Shown piece by piece: positions 1-8,125 of a stretch of 64,000 bases of DNA. Under the pieces are notes generated by a model. That model saw only the letters and a program-made list of their open reading frames with translations. It searched no databases and was not told the DNA's origin. Source of the DNA: Oscillatoria sp. FACHB-1407 (GTDB lineage Bacteria; Cyanobacteriota; Cyanobacteriia; Elainellales; Elainellaceae); assembly GCF_014697545.1 (NCBI RefSeq), contig NZ_JACJSA010000009.1, positions 62,001 to 126,000 of the forward strand, given 5' to 3'. The position numbers and the translations under genes were made by a program. Every line of letters begins with the position of its first letter. Position 1 is the first letter of the stretch.

Positions 1-639
1 TTTATAGGGCAAATAGGCAGCATCTCTAATTTCACGAGCTTCCTCGGATGTCAATCCCAGTTCTTCTTGAAGTTCATCAAGAGTATCCTGTTCAATAACA
101 GAGATTTTGCCATCCGATAAGACTTCTTCGACCTTCTTAAGGTATCTCGCTTTATCTGCTTCTTTTTGTTGTAATCGTTGCTGACGTTGCTCAAAAACAA
201 ATTTAGCGACTGTCCGAATCCCTTGAGTTACACTAACAAATGCCTCATCGATATTCTCCCAGGATGTCACTGCTTTTGCATCTTTGGGATAAGCTTGCAG
301 CTTTGAAAAAGGAGAATCTTGCCAATCAAAAGGGCGCAGAATAATTGGGATAACGTAGGCTTCTTTTGCTTCATGCCGTTGCATCGCATAGGGAATTTCA
401 ATTTCACGGCAATATTTAGATGCAATAAAATCTGGGCTGATGAGTAACAGAATAATGTCTGCTGCATCCATCTGAAATTTGATGTCAGCATCCCACTCTG
501 TCCCAGCCATAATCTTACGGTCATGCCAGCTCGAAATCACTTTCTGCCATTCGAGAGAACTCAAGTGTGCTGCCAGTGCATCTCTTAATGCTTCGTCTTT
601 ATGTGAGTAGGAGAAGAAAACTTTAACTGACTCACTCAT
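1..639 (-). CDS. TIR-domain protein (C-terminal end cut by window edge)
   Basis: The reading frame is open for 213 codons from ATG at 639 to the window edge, so the C terminus is missing. A purine-rich GGGGTGG lies just upstream of the start. Residues 5-145 look like a bacterial TIR_2 domain: FFSYSHKD near the N terminus, then SPDFIASKYC followed by a Glu at residue 81 in the position of the NADase catalytic Glu, then VIPIILRPFDW. Residues 150-213 are charged and helical (EEVLSDGKISVIEQDTLDEL), like a small helical effector-linked domain. Bacterial TIR domains of this kind act as NAD+-cleaving or signalling modules in stress and phage responses; that role is inferred from the family. No partner gene is visible in the window, because the downstream side lies outside it. 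Confidence 0.85.
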   Translation of the reverse strand, partial: MSESVKVFFSYSHKDEALRDALAAHLSSLEWQKVISSWHDRKIMAGTEWDADIKFQMDAADIILLLISPDFIASKYCREIEIPYAMQRHEAKEAYVIPIILRPFDWQDSPFSKLQAYPKDAKAVTSWENIDEAFVSVTQGIRTVAKFVFEQRQQRLQQKEADKARYLKKVEEVLSDGKISVIEQDTLDELQEELGLTSEEAREIRDAAYLPYK

Positions 640-1135
640 TATTCCACCCCTTTGATTAAACCAACTGGCAGACCGATGTGACAGGTACTTATTTTCTTCC
701 TGAGGATATTAGTAATATCAGGACAAAAAGCTTTTAGCCGTTTTAATACACGAGAGAAGCACATACGTTTGTAAAAGTAATACCGTTATCGAGGACGGCT
801 TAGTGGAATCTTTCCACTTATCTTTCGATTTCAATACTCTTATGCATCATCTTGTGTAAATTTTGAGCGAATTCAAGTGATTTTGTGTATAAAAAGTTAC
901 TTAAATTTATTTATCCCCAATTTTCTACGCTCGATGGCAACTGTCAACACAGCGGAAGCAAGGGGATACTGGGGATTTCTACCCTTAGCCAGGAGTTTCA
1001 CCTTCACGGGTGTAGGTTTTTACGAGGGAGGTCAATTACTAATCAACGTCAGTTTGGTTAAGAGCCTGGCGAATGAAATCGCGGCTACTGGAGCGAAGTA
1101 CGCCGATGCGGACTCCGGAAAAGGCAGGATTTGAC

Positions 1136-1196
1136 GAACCAACGCAGGTCGGTTTTGCGCCTATAACTGAGGTTTTAACCGCCAAAATCGTTATCC
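1136..1196 (+). repeat. Dispersed hairpin repeat, copy 1
   Basis: This ~60-bp stretch aligns with 47029-47089 over its full length. Both contain GACGCAGG or AACGCAGG, GGTTTTGC, a TGxGGTTT hairpin and GCCAAAAT in the same order and spacing. Each copy can fold into two consecutive small hairpins. It resembles a 3'-flanking repeat I associate with cyanobacterial intergenic DNA; that is from memory and unchecked. Confidence 0.6.
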
Positions 1197-1253
1197 CGAA
1201 TTCACGTTAATCAAATGTTACCAATTTGAATTGGCTTCGCTGCACATGATTCC

Positions 1254-1281
1254 GTAAGGGCGGTTCACGAAACGCCCCTAC
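1254..1281. repeat. Palindromic intergenic repeat (GGGCG-TTCACGAA-CGCCC type)
   Basis: Imperfect palindrome GTAAGGGCGGTTCACGAAAC continuing to GCCCCTAC. Related copies lie at 3171-3195, 5569-5596, 14027-14053, 14807-14833 and 40901-40928, all outside genes. Confidence 0.6.
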
Positions 1282-1485
1282 CCAGTGATCTGCCACAATC
1301 AAACATTAAATCGGTATGTGAAGATGCGTCAAATCAATGGCTCGTGGTGCAAGGATTGATCTGCGAAATGCTGCGCTCGTATGGGGGAGCAAGGTCTGGG
1401 TAAAGCGGGGATGATGGAGGCTGAGCCTGTAGCAGTGCCAAGGTTTCTGTAGGGAGCCGCAAGCAGAAAGCCGACGATCTGGAGA

Positions 1486-3030
1486 TTAGCTCTCTTTTTG
1501 CGATCGCTTTGGTTTTGCTGGATTCGGTTTCGATCGCCCTGTTGTCGTCTTGGTTGTCTTTGAGGGGGTCGTTTTTCGAGTCGCTCGTTTTGCCTGAGAC
1601 GGCTTGCTGACAGGCTTGAGCTTAAACAATTTACCCTGTTGCCGAAAGGCTTGAGCCAGGTGCTCCATCGTCATCAGGCTTTGCTGAGTGGCAGCTAGCG
1701 CAGTGGCGGTGCGGGCGATCGCGCGGATCTCGGCTCCGGTCAAGTGGGGTTGGGCGAGTGCCTCCCAATCCAGATCAAGCGAATCGGTTTCTAGAAATGG
1801 GTTCAGGGCGTGTTGCCAGAGTTTGAGGCGATCGCCCCTGTCGGGTGGCGGAAAGGTCAAAATCTGATCCATCTGGTGTTGCCAGCGCACCTGCACCGAA
1901 GGCAACAGCGATACGGTGAGCAGTGTAATGCCTGCGACCTGGCGACGTTGTTTGAGAAACTGGTGGATCTGCACGTCCGATGCCAGGGTTGAGCGTTTGA
2001 GCCAGTGCTGTGCCGACTGTATTAATAGGACACTGGGCGATCGCACAGCGATTTCGTGAAATACGGTGTCGTAATGTTCCGGCTCCACGGCTGCCAGATC
2101 CAGTGTTGCCAGGGGAGTGTTTAGGTGAGTGGCGATCGCTTCTGCTGCGGTGGTCTTACCGCTCCCATCTGCCCCAACTAGCAATGCCACGACACCTAAC
2201 GAGTCTCCCTCAAATTGCACTGCCTGATTGAGCGATCGCAACGCTTGCACGAGAGGAGCAGGTGCAATCAAGTCATCCCAAGCGACCGTGGGGTCAGTGT
2301 AGGTCAAAAACTGACGGGATGCAGGTGTTTGGGGCACCAGATCCAACAGACCATCTAACGCTTCGGTGGGCGGTTGCTCAGAGAGGAGGTAATCGACCAG
2401 AGAGTCGTTCAGTTTGAGGGGATAGTTCAACAGGGTGTCTTCGTGTCGGGGCAAAATTTTGAGCAGGTTATAGCGTACCAGGGGAGAGTCCAGCATGAGG
2501 CGATTGCGAGCAACGCGCCACTCTTTATCGCTACGGCAGAGCAATCGCAACACGAGATCCACGGTGGGTAGATCCGTTTTGGTGCTGATTTCTTCGCCCT
2601 GCAAGAAGCGGTAAATTCTCGCATAGCGACGGTTAATCTCAGGAGCCAGGCTCATCAGCACCAGATTTTTTTCAAAGACGGTGAGCTGGAGGCGATCGCA
2701 CAGAGACGGCAACCCCAACACAATACCCTTTTTCTGGCTGGCGTGAATTTTGGCTTCGAGTTGCTGCTGGTAGGTCTGTTTGGACGTGGTTGTGGTTGGA
2801 GTCGTTGGCTTGCGATATTCGTCGTAGGCCGCATTGCCCTCCGTCGAAATCAACCCCTTCCACCAGTGGCTTGTGGCTCGGTCAGCCCGATTTTGAGCGA
2901 TGCGATCGACGTCCTTTTTCTCATTGCGCTGACGCGCTACCGCCACCATTAACACCCGATCGAGCCAGCTTAGTTCTGTCTTTAAATAAGTCCAGTTGTC
3001 AATGAATCCTTCTGGCTGTTCCGCTGGCAT
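1486..3030 (-). CDS. AAA+ ATPase of the contractile-injection-system-associated type
   Basis: A 514-residue protein. Residues ~100-205 match the winged-helix region typical of AAA+ ATPases that accompany extracellular contractile injection systems (LTVFEKNLVLMSLAPEINRR, then RYARIYRFLQ and TVDLVLRLL). The AAA+ core follows, with a Walker A GADGSGKTT at ~285. The expected Walker B acidic pair is not evident: the hydrophobic strand SPSVLLIQ is followed by SAQ instead of DE. A sensor/lid region (FPPPDRGDRLKLW) is present. The last ~50 residues are a Lys/Thr/Pro-rich basic tail. The family remodels or loads proteins by ATP hydrolysis, but the altered Walker B makes activity uncertain. No tail, sheath or baseplate genes are in the window, so the gene stands alone here. 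It is a single gene in its own transcription unit. Confidence 0.75.
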   Translation of the reverse strand: MPAEQPEGFIDNWTYLKTELSWLDRVLMVAVARQRNEKKDVDRIAQNRADRATSHWWKGLISTEGNAAYDEYRKPTTPTTTTSKQTYQQQLEAKIHASQKKGIVLGLPSLCDRLQLTVFEKNLVLMSLAPEINRRYARIYRFLQGEEISTKTDLPTVDLVLRLLCRSDKEWRVARNRLMLDSPLVRYNLLKILPRHEDTLLNYPLKLNDSLVDYLLSEQPPTEALDGLLDLVPQTPASRQFLTYTDPTVAWDDLIAPAPLVQALRSLNQAVQFEGDSLGVVALLVGADGSGKTTAAEAIATHLNTPLATLDLAAVEPEHYDTVFHEIAVRSPSVLLIQSAQHWLKRSTLASDVQIHQFLKQRRQVAGITLLTVSLLPSVQVRWQHQMDQILTFPPPDRGDRLKLWQHALNPFLETDSLDLDWEALAQPHLTGAEIRAIARTATALAATQQSLMTMEHLAQAFRQQGKLFKLKPVSKPSQAKRATRKTTPSKTTKTTTGRSKPNPAKPKRSQKES

Positions 3031-3430
3031 AGTCGTGTCATATCGTCCGCTCTCCTATTCTCGCAAGAGAAGTAGCCCTGTGAGTAGTCTTAACTTGTTT
3101 TTCGCACACGTAATTTAGGCACGTCATTTGGGCACATCCAGTAATGCCAATTCCCAACTGTAGAATGATAGAGGCAGTTCACGAACCGTCCCTACCGTGG
3201 TAGCCAACTGGATAGACATGTTTGTCAGTGGGCAAAAGGGCTCGGCAATGGGGCACACTGCCAAGCCCATACACCCGTCGGTCACGGTTTCAAAACGGTT
3301 TGGGTCAGGGTAACGCTAGGGGCGATCGCGCAACATCTCAGCCGACGACATAGCCTCTAGTACAGCCAAAAATAAGTTTTGAAAGGGGTGAAGGGGTGGA
3401 ACCTCTTCTTGGGAGCGACCCCCAAAAAAA
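3031..3430. other. Intergenic stretch with hairpins and repeats
   Basis: About 400 bases without a gene. It contains a palindromic repeat copy (3171-3195), a long imperfect hairpin near 3238-3270 (GGGCTcGGCA paired with TGCCaAGCCC, without a following T-run) and a repeat at 3384-3427 that recurs at 55560-55611. Confidence 0.5.
3384..3427. repeat. GGGGTGGAACC...GGGAGCG repeat, copy 1
   Basis: Shares AGGGGTGGAACC, a ~7-base spacer, then GGGAGCG and a C-run with 55560-55611. The latter copy forms a hairpin between its G-rich and C-rich halves. Confidence 0.55.
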
Positions 3431-5056
3431 CTATGTTGCAGAACTTTGTGTTTGCGATACGAGAATGTGATGGCTCACAATTTCCGCTGCCAAACGTCCG
3501 GTCTGGGCTCCCCCATTCATGTAGCCATAAAATTCATCACTGAGATGTTCCCCAGCAAATACCAGGTTGCCAACGTAGACATCCTGTCGTTCCTCCGGGT
3601 CATCGGACTCGATGTACAGGAATTCACCAAACTCCAGATATTGACCTGGTCTAAAGCTGGTGTAACCACCACCGATGTAAGGGTCACTCGCCCAATTAGT
3701 GCGATAGAATTGCCCGGTAGCCACAGCCTTTGTGCCGGGAATCAGTTTGTTGAGGCGATGGACAAACTGTTGTCCCTGTCGCTCAACCGTGCGCCGCGTG
3801 GGTCGCGCCTCCTGACCACCCAGGAAAAAGGTGAGTGCCCCTTCAAGCTGGTCGGGCTGCCGCTGTGTTTCTTCCCAAACCTGGGAATATCCCAGATCTG
3901 TCCAGGCTTCACCCACAAATCCCTGCTCCTGGTGCCAGGAACGTTGATTGAACCCGGCAAACAGCTTTTCGTTAGTGCCCAAGTTGACTTCGTTGATAAA
4001 CCGTCGCAGGGTATCGGGCAACTCAACCTGGAGATTGACTCGACGCAACGCCATAAAGGGCAATGCGAGAATGACGTAGTCGGCATCAACCACTAAGCCT
4101 GTGCCAAAGGTGAGTTGGAAGCCATTGTTGTGCGATCGCAATTCAGTTAATGGCAAATTAGCGCGAATCTGTCCCGGCAAAGCCCGTGCCAGACCTTCAA
4201 TCAGCTTGCCACTTCCCCCTTGAATGAAATAGGTTTCATCACTGCCAATCGGGGTAACGGCGTCTCCATCCAGGAGCAACACGGTATACAGCAGTTGCAG
4301 CGCAGAAGAGTCTTCAGGTTCTACCCCATATTCGGTACGAATTGCATTTTCAGCCAACCTGCGAACCACAGGGGCTGTAATTTTGTCACGGTGTTGATCG
4401 AGATAATCAGCAACCGAGCGTTGATCGAACTCTGGAGCGTAGGTGTCAAAGTCCTCATCGAGCAGGGCAGCGTCGATCACCAGTTGGTCAGCCAGTGGAC
4501 GCAACAAATCGATCAGGTCTGCTTCAGAAAGCATTTTGTTGTCAAAGTAGTAGGCACTTTCAGGAAACGCAAACTGGTCAGCATTTTCGATCCGGTTAAA
4601 TAGCTCTAGCCCAAGTTCTTGCGCCAGTGCGAGAATGTCTTCGTGATCAGTGTTGATAAAGCTACCGCCCAGATCATTGACTAAGTTGTTGCTTACCACT
4701 GTCTGAGACTGAATTCGTCCACCGACATAGGGTTTTGCCTCATACACCGTGGCAATGATGCCTGCTTTCTTGAGTTGATAGGCGGCATTGAGTCCGGCAA
4801 TACCACCCCCAACGATCGCCACTTTGGGGGTGCCATAGCCCATTGCCCCTTGTAACCGGGGAAACTCCGCGATCGCAGAAGTGGCGATCGCCCCAGCCCC
4901 AGCCAGAGCAGAATATTTCAAAAACCGCCGACGAGAGGGGTTTAGTCGGGGAGCGATCGCTGAGCTTTGAGGCGAGCTTTGAGTCGAGTGAGCCGCCTCA
5001 GAACGAGCCGCTTGCAATAGACGAGACAGAGTCCGAAACAGAGGGGAACGTGCCAT
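3431..5056 (-). CDS. Tat-exported flavin-dependent amine oxidase
   Basis: A 541-residue flavoprotein of the monoamine/L-amino-acid oxidase family, which oxidises amines to imines with release of H2O2. Residues 41-49 (SRRRFLKYS) followed by an Ala/Gly-rich hydrophobic stretch form a twin-arginine signal, so the folded protein is likely exported. Residues ~79-99 are the dinucleotide-binding fold (VAIVGGGIAGLNAAY), followed by VYEAKPYVGGRIQSQ. The C terminus has the typical FAD-contacting FAGEHLSDEFYGYMNGG. Length suits the family. The ATG at 5056 is preceded by AAGGAGC at a good distance. The substrate cannot be read from the sequence; L-amino acids, polyamines or another amine are possible. 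It stands alone, transcribed away from a repeat-rich intergenic stretch. Confidence 0.87.
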   Translation of the reverse strand: MARSPLFRTLSRLLQAARSEAAHSTQSSPQSSAIAPRLNPSRRRFLKYSALAGAGAIATSAIAEFPRLQGAMGYGTPKVAIVGGGIAGLNAAYQLKKAGIIATVYEAKPYVGGRIQSQTVVSNNLVNDLGGSFINTDHEDILALAQELGLELFNRIENADQFAFPESAYYFDNKMLSEADLIDLLRPLADQLVIDAALLDEDFDTYAPEFDQRSVADYLDQHRDKITAPVVRRLAENAIRTEYGVEPEDSSALQLLYTVLLLDGDAVTPIGSDETYFIQGGSGKLIEGLARALPGQIRANLPLTELRSHNNGFQLTFGTGLVVDADYVILALPFMALRRVNLQVELPDTLRRFINEVNLGTNEKLFAGFNQRSWHQEQGFVGEAWTDLGYSQVWEETQRQPDQLEGALTFFLGGQEARPTRRTVERQGQQFVHRLNKLIPGTKAVATGQFYRTNWASDPYIGGGYTSFRPGQYLEFGEFLYIESDDPEERQDVYVGNLVFAGEHLSDEFYGYMNGGAQTGRLAAEIVSHHILVSQTQSSAT

Positions 5057-5156
5057 AATTGCTCCTTTTTGAGTGAATGGTGTGGTTCAGGAAAGCGAAA
5101 CAAATCAGGAGAAAAAACGTGAGCATGGAGGTCTCGCCATGCCCGATGCCGTCGAT

Positions 5157-5256
5157 AGGAAGACATGGGGAAGTGGATGGGTGGAGTAGTGGGGAGTGGG
5201 GGAGTGGATGAGTAGATGAGTAATTCAAAATTCAAAACTCAAAACTCATAACTCAA
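5157..5256. repeat. Heptamer-like low-complexity array
   Basis: GGGGAGTGGGGGAGTGGATG-type units pass into AATTCAAAA/CTCAAAACTC units. It belongs to the same broad class as the other 7-bp arrays in the window and lies upstream of the amine oxidase gene. Confidence 0.55.
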
Positions 5257-5269
5257 ACCCGCTTTTTCT

Positions 5270-5494
5270 TCACCGCTTGATGCACAACCACGAGTCATCA
5301 ACCCAGGTGAGAATTGATTGGTTAGAGTGTAAAAAAACCGTTTTGCGGGTGGTGGGATAGTAGATTTTCCAGCAGAGGCGACCGTGGCGATCGCGCTGTT
5401 TGCTAACTCGTGGCTGGCGCGGAAAGGTGAATAGCCAGGTGATCAATCTCACCGTGTTATTCCAGGGTTTGCGGAGTGACTTTAAGTGAGTCAT
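5270..5494 (-). CDS. Small cyanobacterial protein, paralogue of the one at 7817-8125
   Basis: A 74-residue basic protein. I call it real because AGGAGG sits at ideal distance before the ATG at 5494 and because it is clearly related to the 102-residue protein at 7817-8125. Both share LKSL near the N terminus, RDRHG or RDRHTG, then W-[KR]-[IV]-Y-[FY]-P and a C-terminal TW[IV][ED]D.W. The pattern resembles short cyanobacterial proteins of unknown function that end in an acidic-aromatic helix. No catalytic motif or membrane segment is evident. Its function is unknown. It lies just downstream of the PPC/RTX gene on the same strand. Confidence 0.7.
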   Translation of the reverse strand: MTHLKSLRKPWNNTVRLITWLFTFPRQPRVSKQRDRHGRLCWKIYYPTTRKTVFLHSNQSILTWVDDSWLCIKR

Positions 5495-5534
5495 AGATGC
5501 CTCCTGATTTTTGGAGAAAAGGTTTGGGGATCTG

Positions 5535-5634
5535 ATACCAATTTGATTTGAGGATGTGGCAGATGCAGGTAAGGGCGCATCGCGATGCGCCCTTACAGAA
5601 GATCATGGGCCGCACCATCTGTTTAAATTGGTAT
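5535..5634. repeat. Nested inverted-repeat element with perfect 28-bp central palindrome
   Basis: The outer arms ATACCAATTT (5535-5544) and AAATTGGTAT (5625-5634) are perfect inverted repeats. They enclose a perfect 28-bp palindrome at 5569-5596 (GTAAGGGCGCATCG and its complement). The total length is 100 bp. The shape is that of a small non-coding mobile element or a strong structured RNA. It lies between the small gene and the RTX gene. Confidence 0.7.
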
Positions 5635-5693
5635 GAGGATTAGGGTCGGAAGTCCCTCGCCCAGAGGGCGAGGGATTGAGGGTGAGGGCAACC

Positions 5694-7034
5694 CTACGCC
5701 ATCACCTGCGGTGTCACAATGTCCTTGATGGTGACAAAGCTGATGGACTTGAAATCGTCTGCCGTCAAGTCTCTGGGGCGCGTGTTTTCCACCACGCCCA
5801 GCTTTTGATCGCCCAGAAAAATGCCGCTGTTGCGCCCTTCGCGGCGGATATCCAGCAACTCATAGACAATGCCGTTGGTCAGACCAATTTTGTCTACACC
5901 ATCTTTGTAGTCTTTGATCACATCCACACCGCGCAGCAAATCCAGCACAAAGGTGTCGCGTCCCACGCCGCCATAGTAAGTGTCATTGCCCTGGCTGCCC
6001 CAGGTGATGTCGCGACCTGCACCACCCCGGAGTGTGTCGGTGCCAAAGTTGCCAATCAGCGCGTCGTTGCCGCCCATGCCAGAGAGGTCATCTGCACCGC
6101 GCCCCCCATCCAAAATGCCGTTACGGTTGTTGCCGACAATGGTGTTGCTGCGGTTGTCACCTTTGGTAGTTGTAGAGCGATTGAGTTGATTGAAAGTGCT
6201 GGAGGAAGTGAAGGCACTGTAGTTAACGCGGAATGTTATTGCCGCACGCTGATTTCCCTGAAGAAATCCCCCAAAAGGGTTATCCCCACCACCTTGCAAG
6301 GTAATAGGTCGTTCTATCGATCTGGGAGAAAACGAGAAGAGTTCACCTACTGTAAGTTGCAATGCGTCAAGATTGAAGGTTAGATTTGGGGAAAATTGAT
6401 CGGGACTAATATCCGCTAACTGAGCGGGTAGAGGAGTATCATTTTCACGGACTATAATCTCTCCCCTAATAATCTGGTCGTCATTACTCACTGCACGAGT
6501 AAAGGAAAAGTTTGGGCGCGCGTCGGCTTGATTATTAAAAGTTCTGCTGCTACCGCTCCTGTTTCCATCAATCACAATTGATTCGATGAAGAAGTCAGGT
6601 TGATCAAATGGTAAAAACTCAAACTTAGATGTAGCAAGGGATCGAATGCGATCGACCGTCACACCCATCTGAGCATTTGTAACAGCGGCACCTATAATGC
6701 TCAGATCATAGTTTGTCGCAGTGTTAGCAGAACCAGTCACTTCAATGAAGTAAGTTCCTACTGGCAGATTTGGGTTAAAAATAGCATCGTTAGACGTGCC
6801 TTCCCTTGACGAGGAAAATATATTTCCGTTGGTGTCGAATAGACGGAGATTCGCATTTGCAGATTTGGGAACCAGAAGCGTGGTTAGTTGGGTCGGTCGA
6901 GTGATATCTATCTGATAAAGATCTCGTGTGTCGCTACCGACTCCGATTTGACCATTCTTAACAACAACTCCACCATTTTCAACACTGCCCACGTTAACAG
7001 TTGTGCCTTCGATTTCTAAAATTTCGCGTGCCAT
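5694..7034 (-). CDS. Secreted calcium-binding protein: PPC domain plus RTX repeats
   Basis: A 446-residue protein without a classical signal peptide. Residues ~35-120 look like a bacterial pre-peptidase C-terminal (PPC) beta-sandwich: DLYQIDITRPTQLTTLLVP, LRLFDTNGN, then LPVGTYFIEVTGSA. Residues ~290-360 carry RTX-type nonapeptides (GDNRSNTIVGNN, LDGGRGADDLSGMGGNDAL, GGAGRD, GGVGRDTF), the hallmark of Ca2+-binding proteins exported by type I secretion with a C-terminal signal. Similar cyanobacterial proteins sit on the cell surface or in exoproteomes. No T1SS genes are nearby. AAGGAG precedes the ATG at 7034. The middle region (~130-285) is unassigned. No peptidase domain is present, so an adhesive or surface-layer role is plausible but inferred. 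Confidence 0.82.
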   Translation of the reverse strand: MAREILEIEGTTVNVGSVENGGVVVKNGQIGVGSDTRDLYQIDITRPTQLTTLLVPKSANANLRLFDTNGNIFSSSREGTSNDAIFNPNLPVGTYFIEVTGSANTATNYDLSIIGAAVTNAQMGVTVDRIRSLATSKFEFLPFDQPDFFIESIVIDGNRSGSSRTFNNQADARPNFSFTRAVSNDDQIIRGEIIVRENDTPLPAQLADISPDQFSPNLTFNLDALQLTVGELFSFSPRSIERPITLQGGGDNPFGGFLQGNQRAAITFRVNYSAFTSSSTFNQLNRSTTTKGDNRSNTIVGNNRNGILDGGRGADDLSGMGGNDALIGNFGTDTLRGGAGRDITWGSQGNDTYYGGVGRDTFVLDLLRGVDVIKDYKDGVDKIGLTNGIVYELLDIRREGRNSGIFLGDQKLGVVENTRPRDLTADDFKSISFVTIKDIVTPQVMA

Positions 7035-7123
7035 TGATATATCTCCTTGTAGTTGTGGTGAGTAGGTGTGCCCTCATCCCCAGCCCTTCTCCCGCAGGAG
7101 AAGGGAAGCCGGAGTGGAGCGGG

Positions 7124-7225
7124 TCGAAAGTCCCCCTTACTAAGGGGGATTTAGGGGGATCGGTTCAGATGCGAGAAGTGTTAGAAGATCCCCCCTAGCC
7201 CCCCTTAAAAAAGGGGGGAACTGTG
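7124..7225. repeat. GGGGGATTTAGGGGG-type inverted repeats
   Basis: The units CCCCCTTACTAAGGGGGATT and CCCCCCTTAAAAAAGGGGGG can each form hairpins. The same family fills 24015-24330. It lies between the RTX and DUF5946 genes. Confidence 0.6.
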
Positions 7226-7246
7226 AGCCAGAGTGGAAGTGTTGGG

Positions 7247-7780
7247 TCAGGCACAATTGAGTGCCCAATCTAAAGTCCACTGCCGCACTTGTGGATGATG
7301 CGATTCCCAGGCAGACCAGGCAGACTGGGCCCATTCCTCCACCGCTTTGACATGGGCTATGGCATCGGGGGCTTGCCACACATCCAGAATGGTCTTGTCG
7401 CCTAAGCTGTTGGGTGGAGTCAGCCAAACAAAATCAGATTTATGTCGGGCTAACCGTTGCATGGTGCGGGTGGCTTGATCCATGTCAAAGCCACACTCTA
7501 GAACTAGACACAGGCTAATGAGATGGAGGGTGACGGATTGAATGCTCTGCGGCGAGGGGTGTCCGGGGTGTTGAACAGCATAGGCATCAACCGTGAGCCG
7601 ATGGACTTTGGCATAAGCAGCATTGGAATACTCTCGCGCTAACACCTCGCCAAACGTGGCCCAACACTCAGCAGAAGCCAGTAGATAATCGTGAGTTGCC
7701 CCAATACTTGCTCTAGCGTTGACGGGAAGCATAGCCCCACATCCAAGACAGGGCGAGAGCTTTGGCGATGAGGGTTGCAT
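7247..7780 (-). CDS. DUF5946 family protein
   Basis: A 177-residue protein that I place in DUF5946. It has an N-terminal CLGCGAMLPVNA, a conserved ECWATFGEVLAREYSNAAYA, HRLTVDAYAVQHPGHPSPQ and a C-terminal WAQSAWSAWESHHPQVRQW. The two Cys of CLGCG could hold a metal; no catalytic activity is known to me for the family. The ATG at 7780 has AGGAG seven bases upstream. It follows the small protein at 7817-8125 after 36 bases on the same strand, so the two are probably co-transcribed. Confidence 0.75.
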   Translation of the reverse strand: MQPSSPKLSPCLGCGAMLPVNARASIGATHDYLLASAECWATFGEVLAREYSNAAYAKVHRLTVDAYAVQHPGHPSPQSIQSVTLHLISLCLVLECGFDMDQATRTMQRLARHKSDFVWLTPPNSLGDKTILDVWQAPDAIAHVKAVEEWAQSAWSAWESHHPQVRQWTLDWALNCA

Positions 7781-7816
7781 CAGGCATCTCCTAAAAAATG
7801 GCTGAGAGAAAATGGC

Positions 7817-8125
7817 TTAGGGAAGAGTGTGCCACCAGTGGTCTTCGATCCAAGTGCAGACCTCTTCGGGAGAGTCAAACACCAGCGTGGTGTCGTTGGC
7901 TGGAAAGTAAACCCGCCAGCGCAATTGCCCGGTGTGGCGATCGCGAAATTCAGTGATATAGGGTTCATTGGGGTTGGCAAACATCCAACCCACCAGTCGG
8001 GTAATGCCACGCCACAGGCTTTTCAGTGAAGTCAACAAAACCTTATGACGGTTTGGCACTGATTGTTGGGTGGATGGTTTAGCGGTGAGGGGGCGGTTGG
8101 TCAAATCACAATAGGGACCTTGCAT
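7817..8125 (-). CDS. Small cyanobacterial protein, paralogue of the one at 5270-5494
   Basis: The frame is open further upstream (to 8188). I choose the ATG at 8125 because AGGAGG lies ten bases before it, giving 102 residues. The C-terminal two thirds match the 74-residue protein at 5270-5494: LTSLKSL at ~33, RDRHTGQLRWRVYFP, then VCTWIEDHWW. The first ~30 residues are extra, Thr/Gln/Pro-rich and probably disordered. There is no membrane segment and no known catalytic motif. It is likely the first gene of a two-gene unit with the DUF5946 gene. The function is unknown. Confidence 0.68.
   Translation of the reverse strand: MQGPYCDLTNRPLTAKPSTQQSVPNRHKVLLTSLKSLWRGITRLVGWMFANPNEPYITEFRDRHTGQLRWRVYFPANDTTLVFDSPEEVCTWIEDHWWHTLP

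Larger units (their letters stand above)
640..1485. other. Intergenic stretch, no supported gene
   Basis: This stretch of about 850 bases lies between the TIR gene and the AAA+ ATPase gene. An open frame at 877-1134 has no ribosome binding site and no recognisable protein pattern, so I do not call it. The stretch holds a short perfect hairpin (802-818, AGTGGAA-TCT-TTCCACT), one copy of a dispersed hairpin repeat (1136-1196) and one copy of the GGGCGTTTCGCGAAACGCCC-type palindrome (1254-1281). The rest could be decayed mobile DNA, but I cannot show that. Confidence 0.5.

Noticed and set aside
877..1134. 85-residue open frame on the plus strand
   Set aside because: No ribosome binding site, no recognisable protein pattern, and it lies in repeat-containing intergenic DNA.
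3238..3270. Hairpin as a terminator after the AAA+ or amine oxidase genes
   Set aside because: No T-run follows on either strand, and it lies upstream of the AAA+ gene rather than downstream of a gene.
3446..4096. 216-residue open frame antisense to the amine oxidase gene
   Set aside because: Shadow frame of a well-supported gene; composition is not protein-like.
5676..6383. 235-residue open frame antisense to the RTX gene
   Set aside because: Arises from the repeated codons of the real gene on the other strand.
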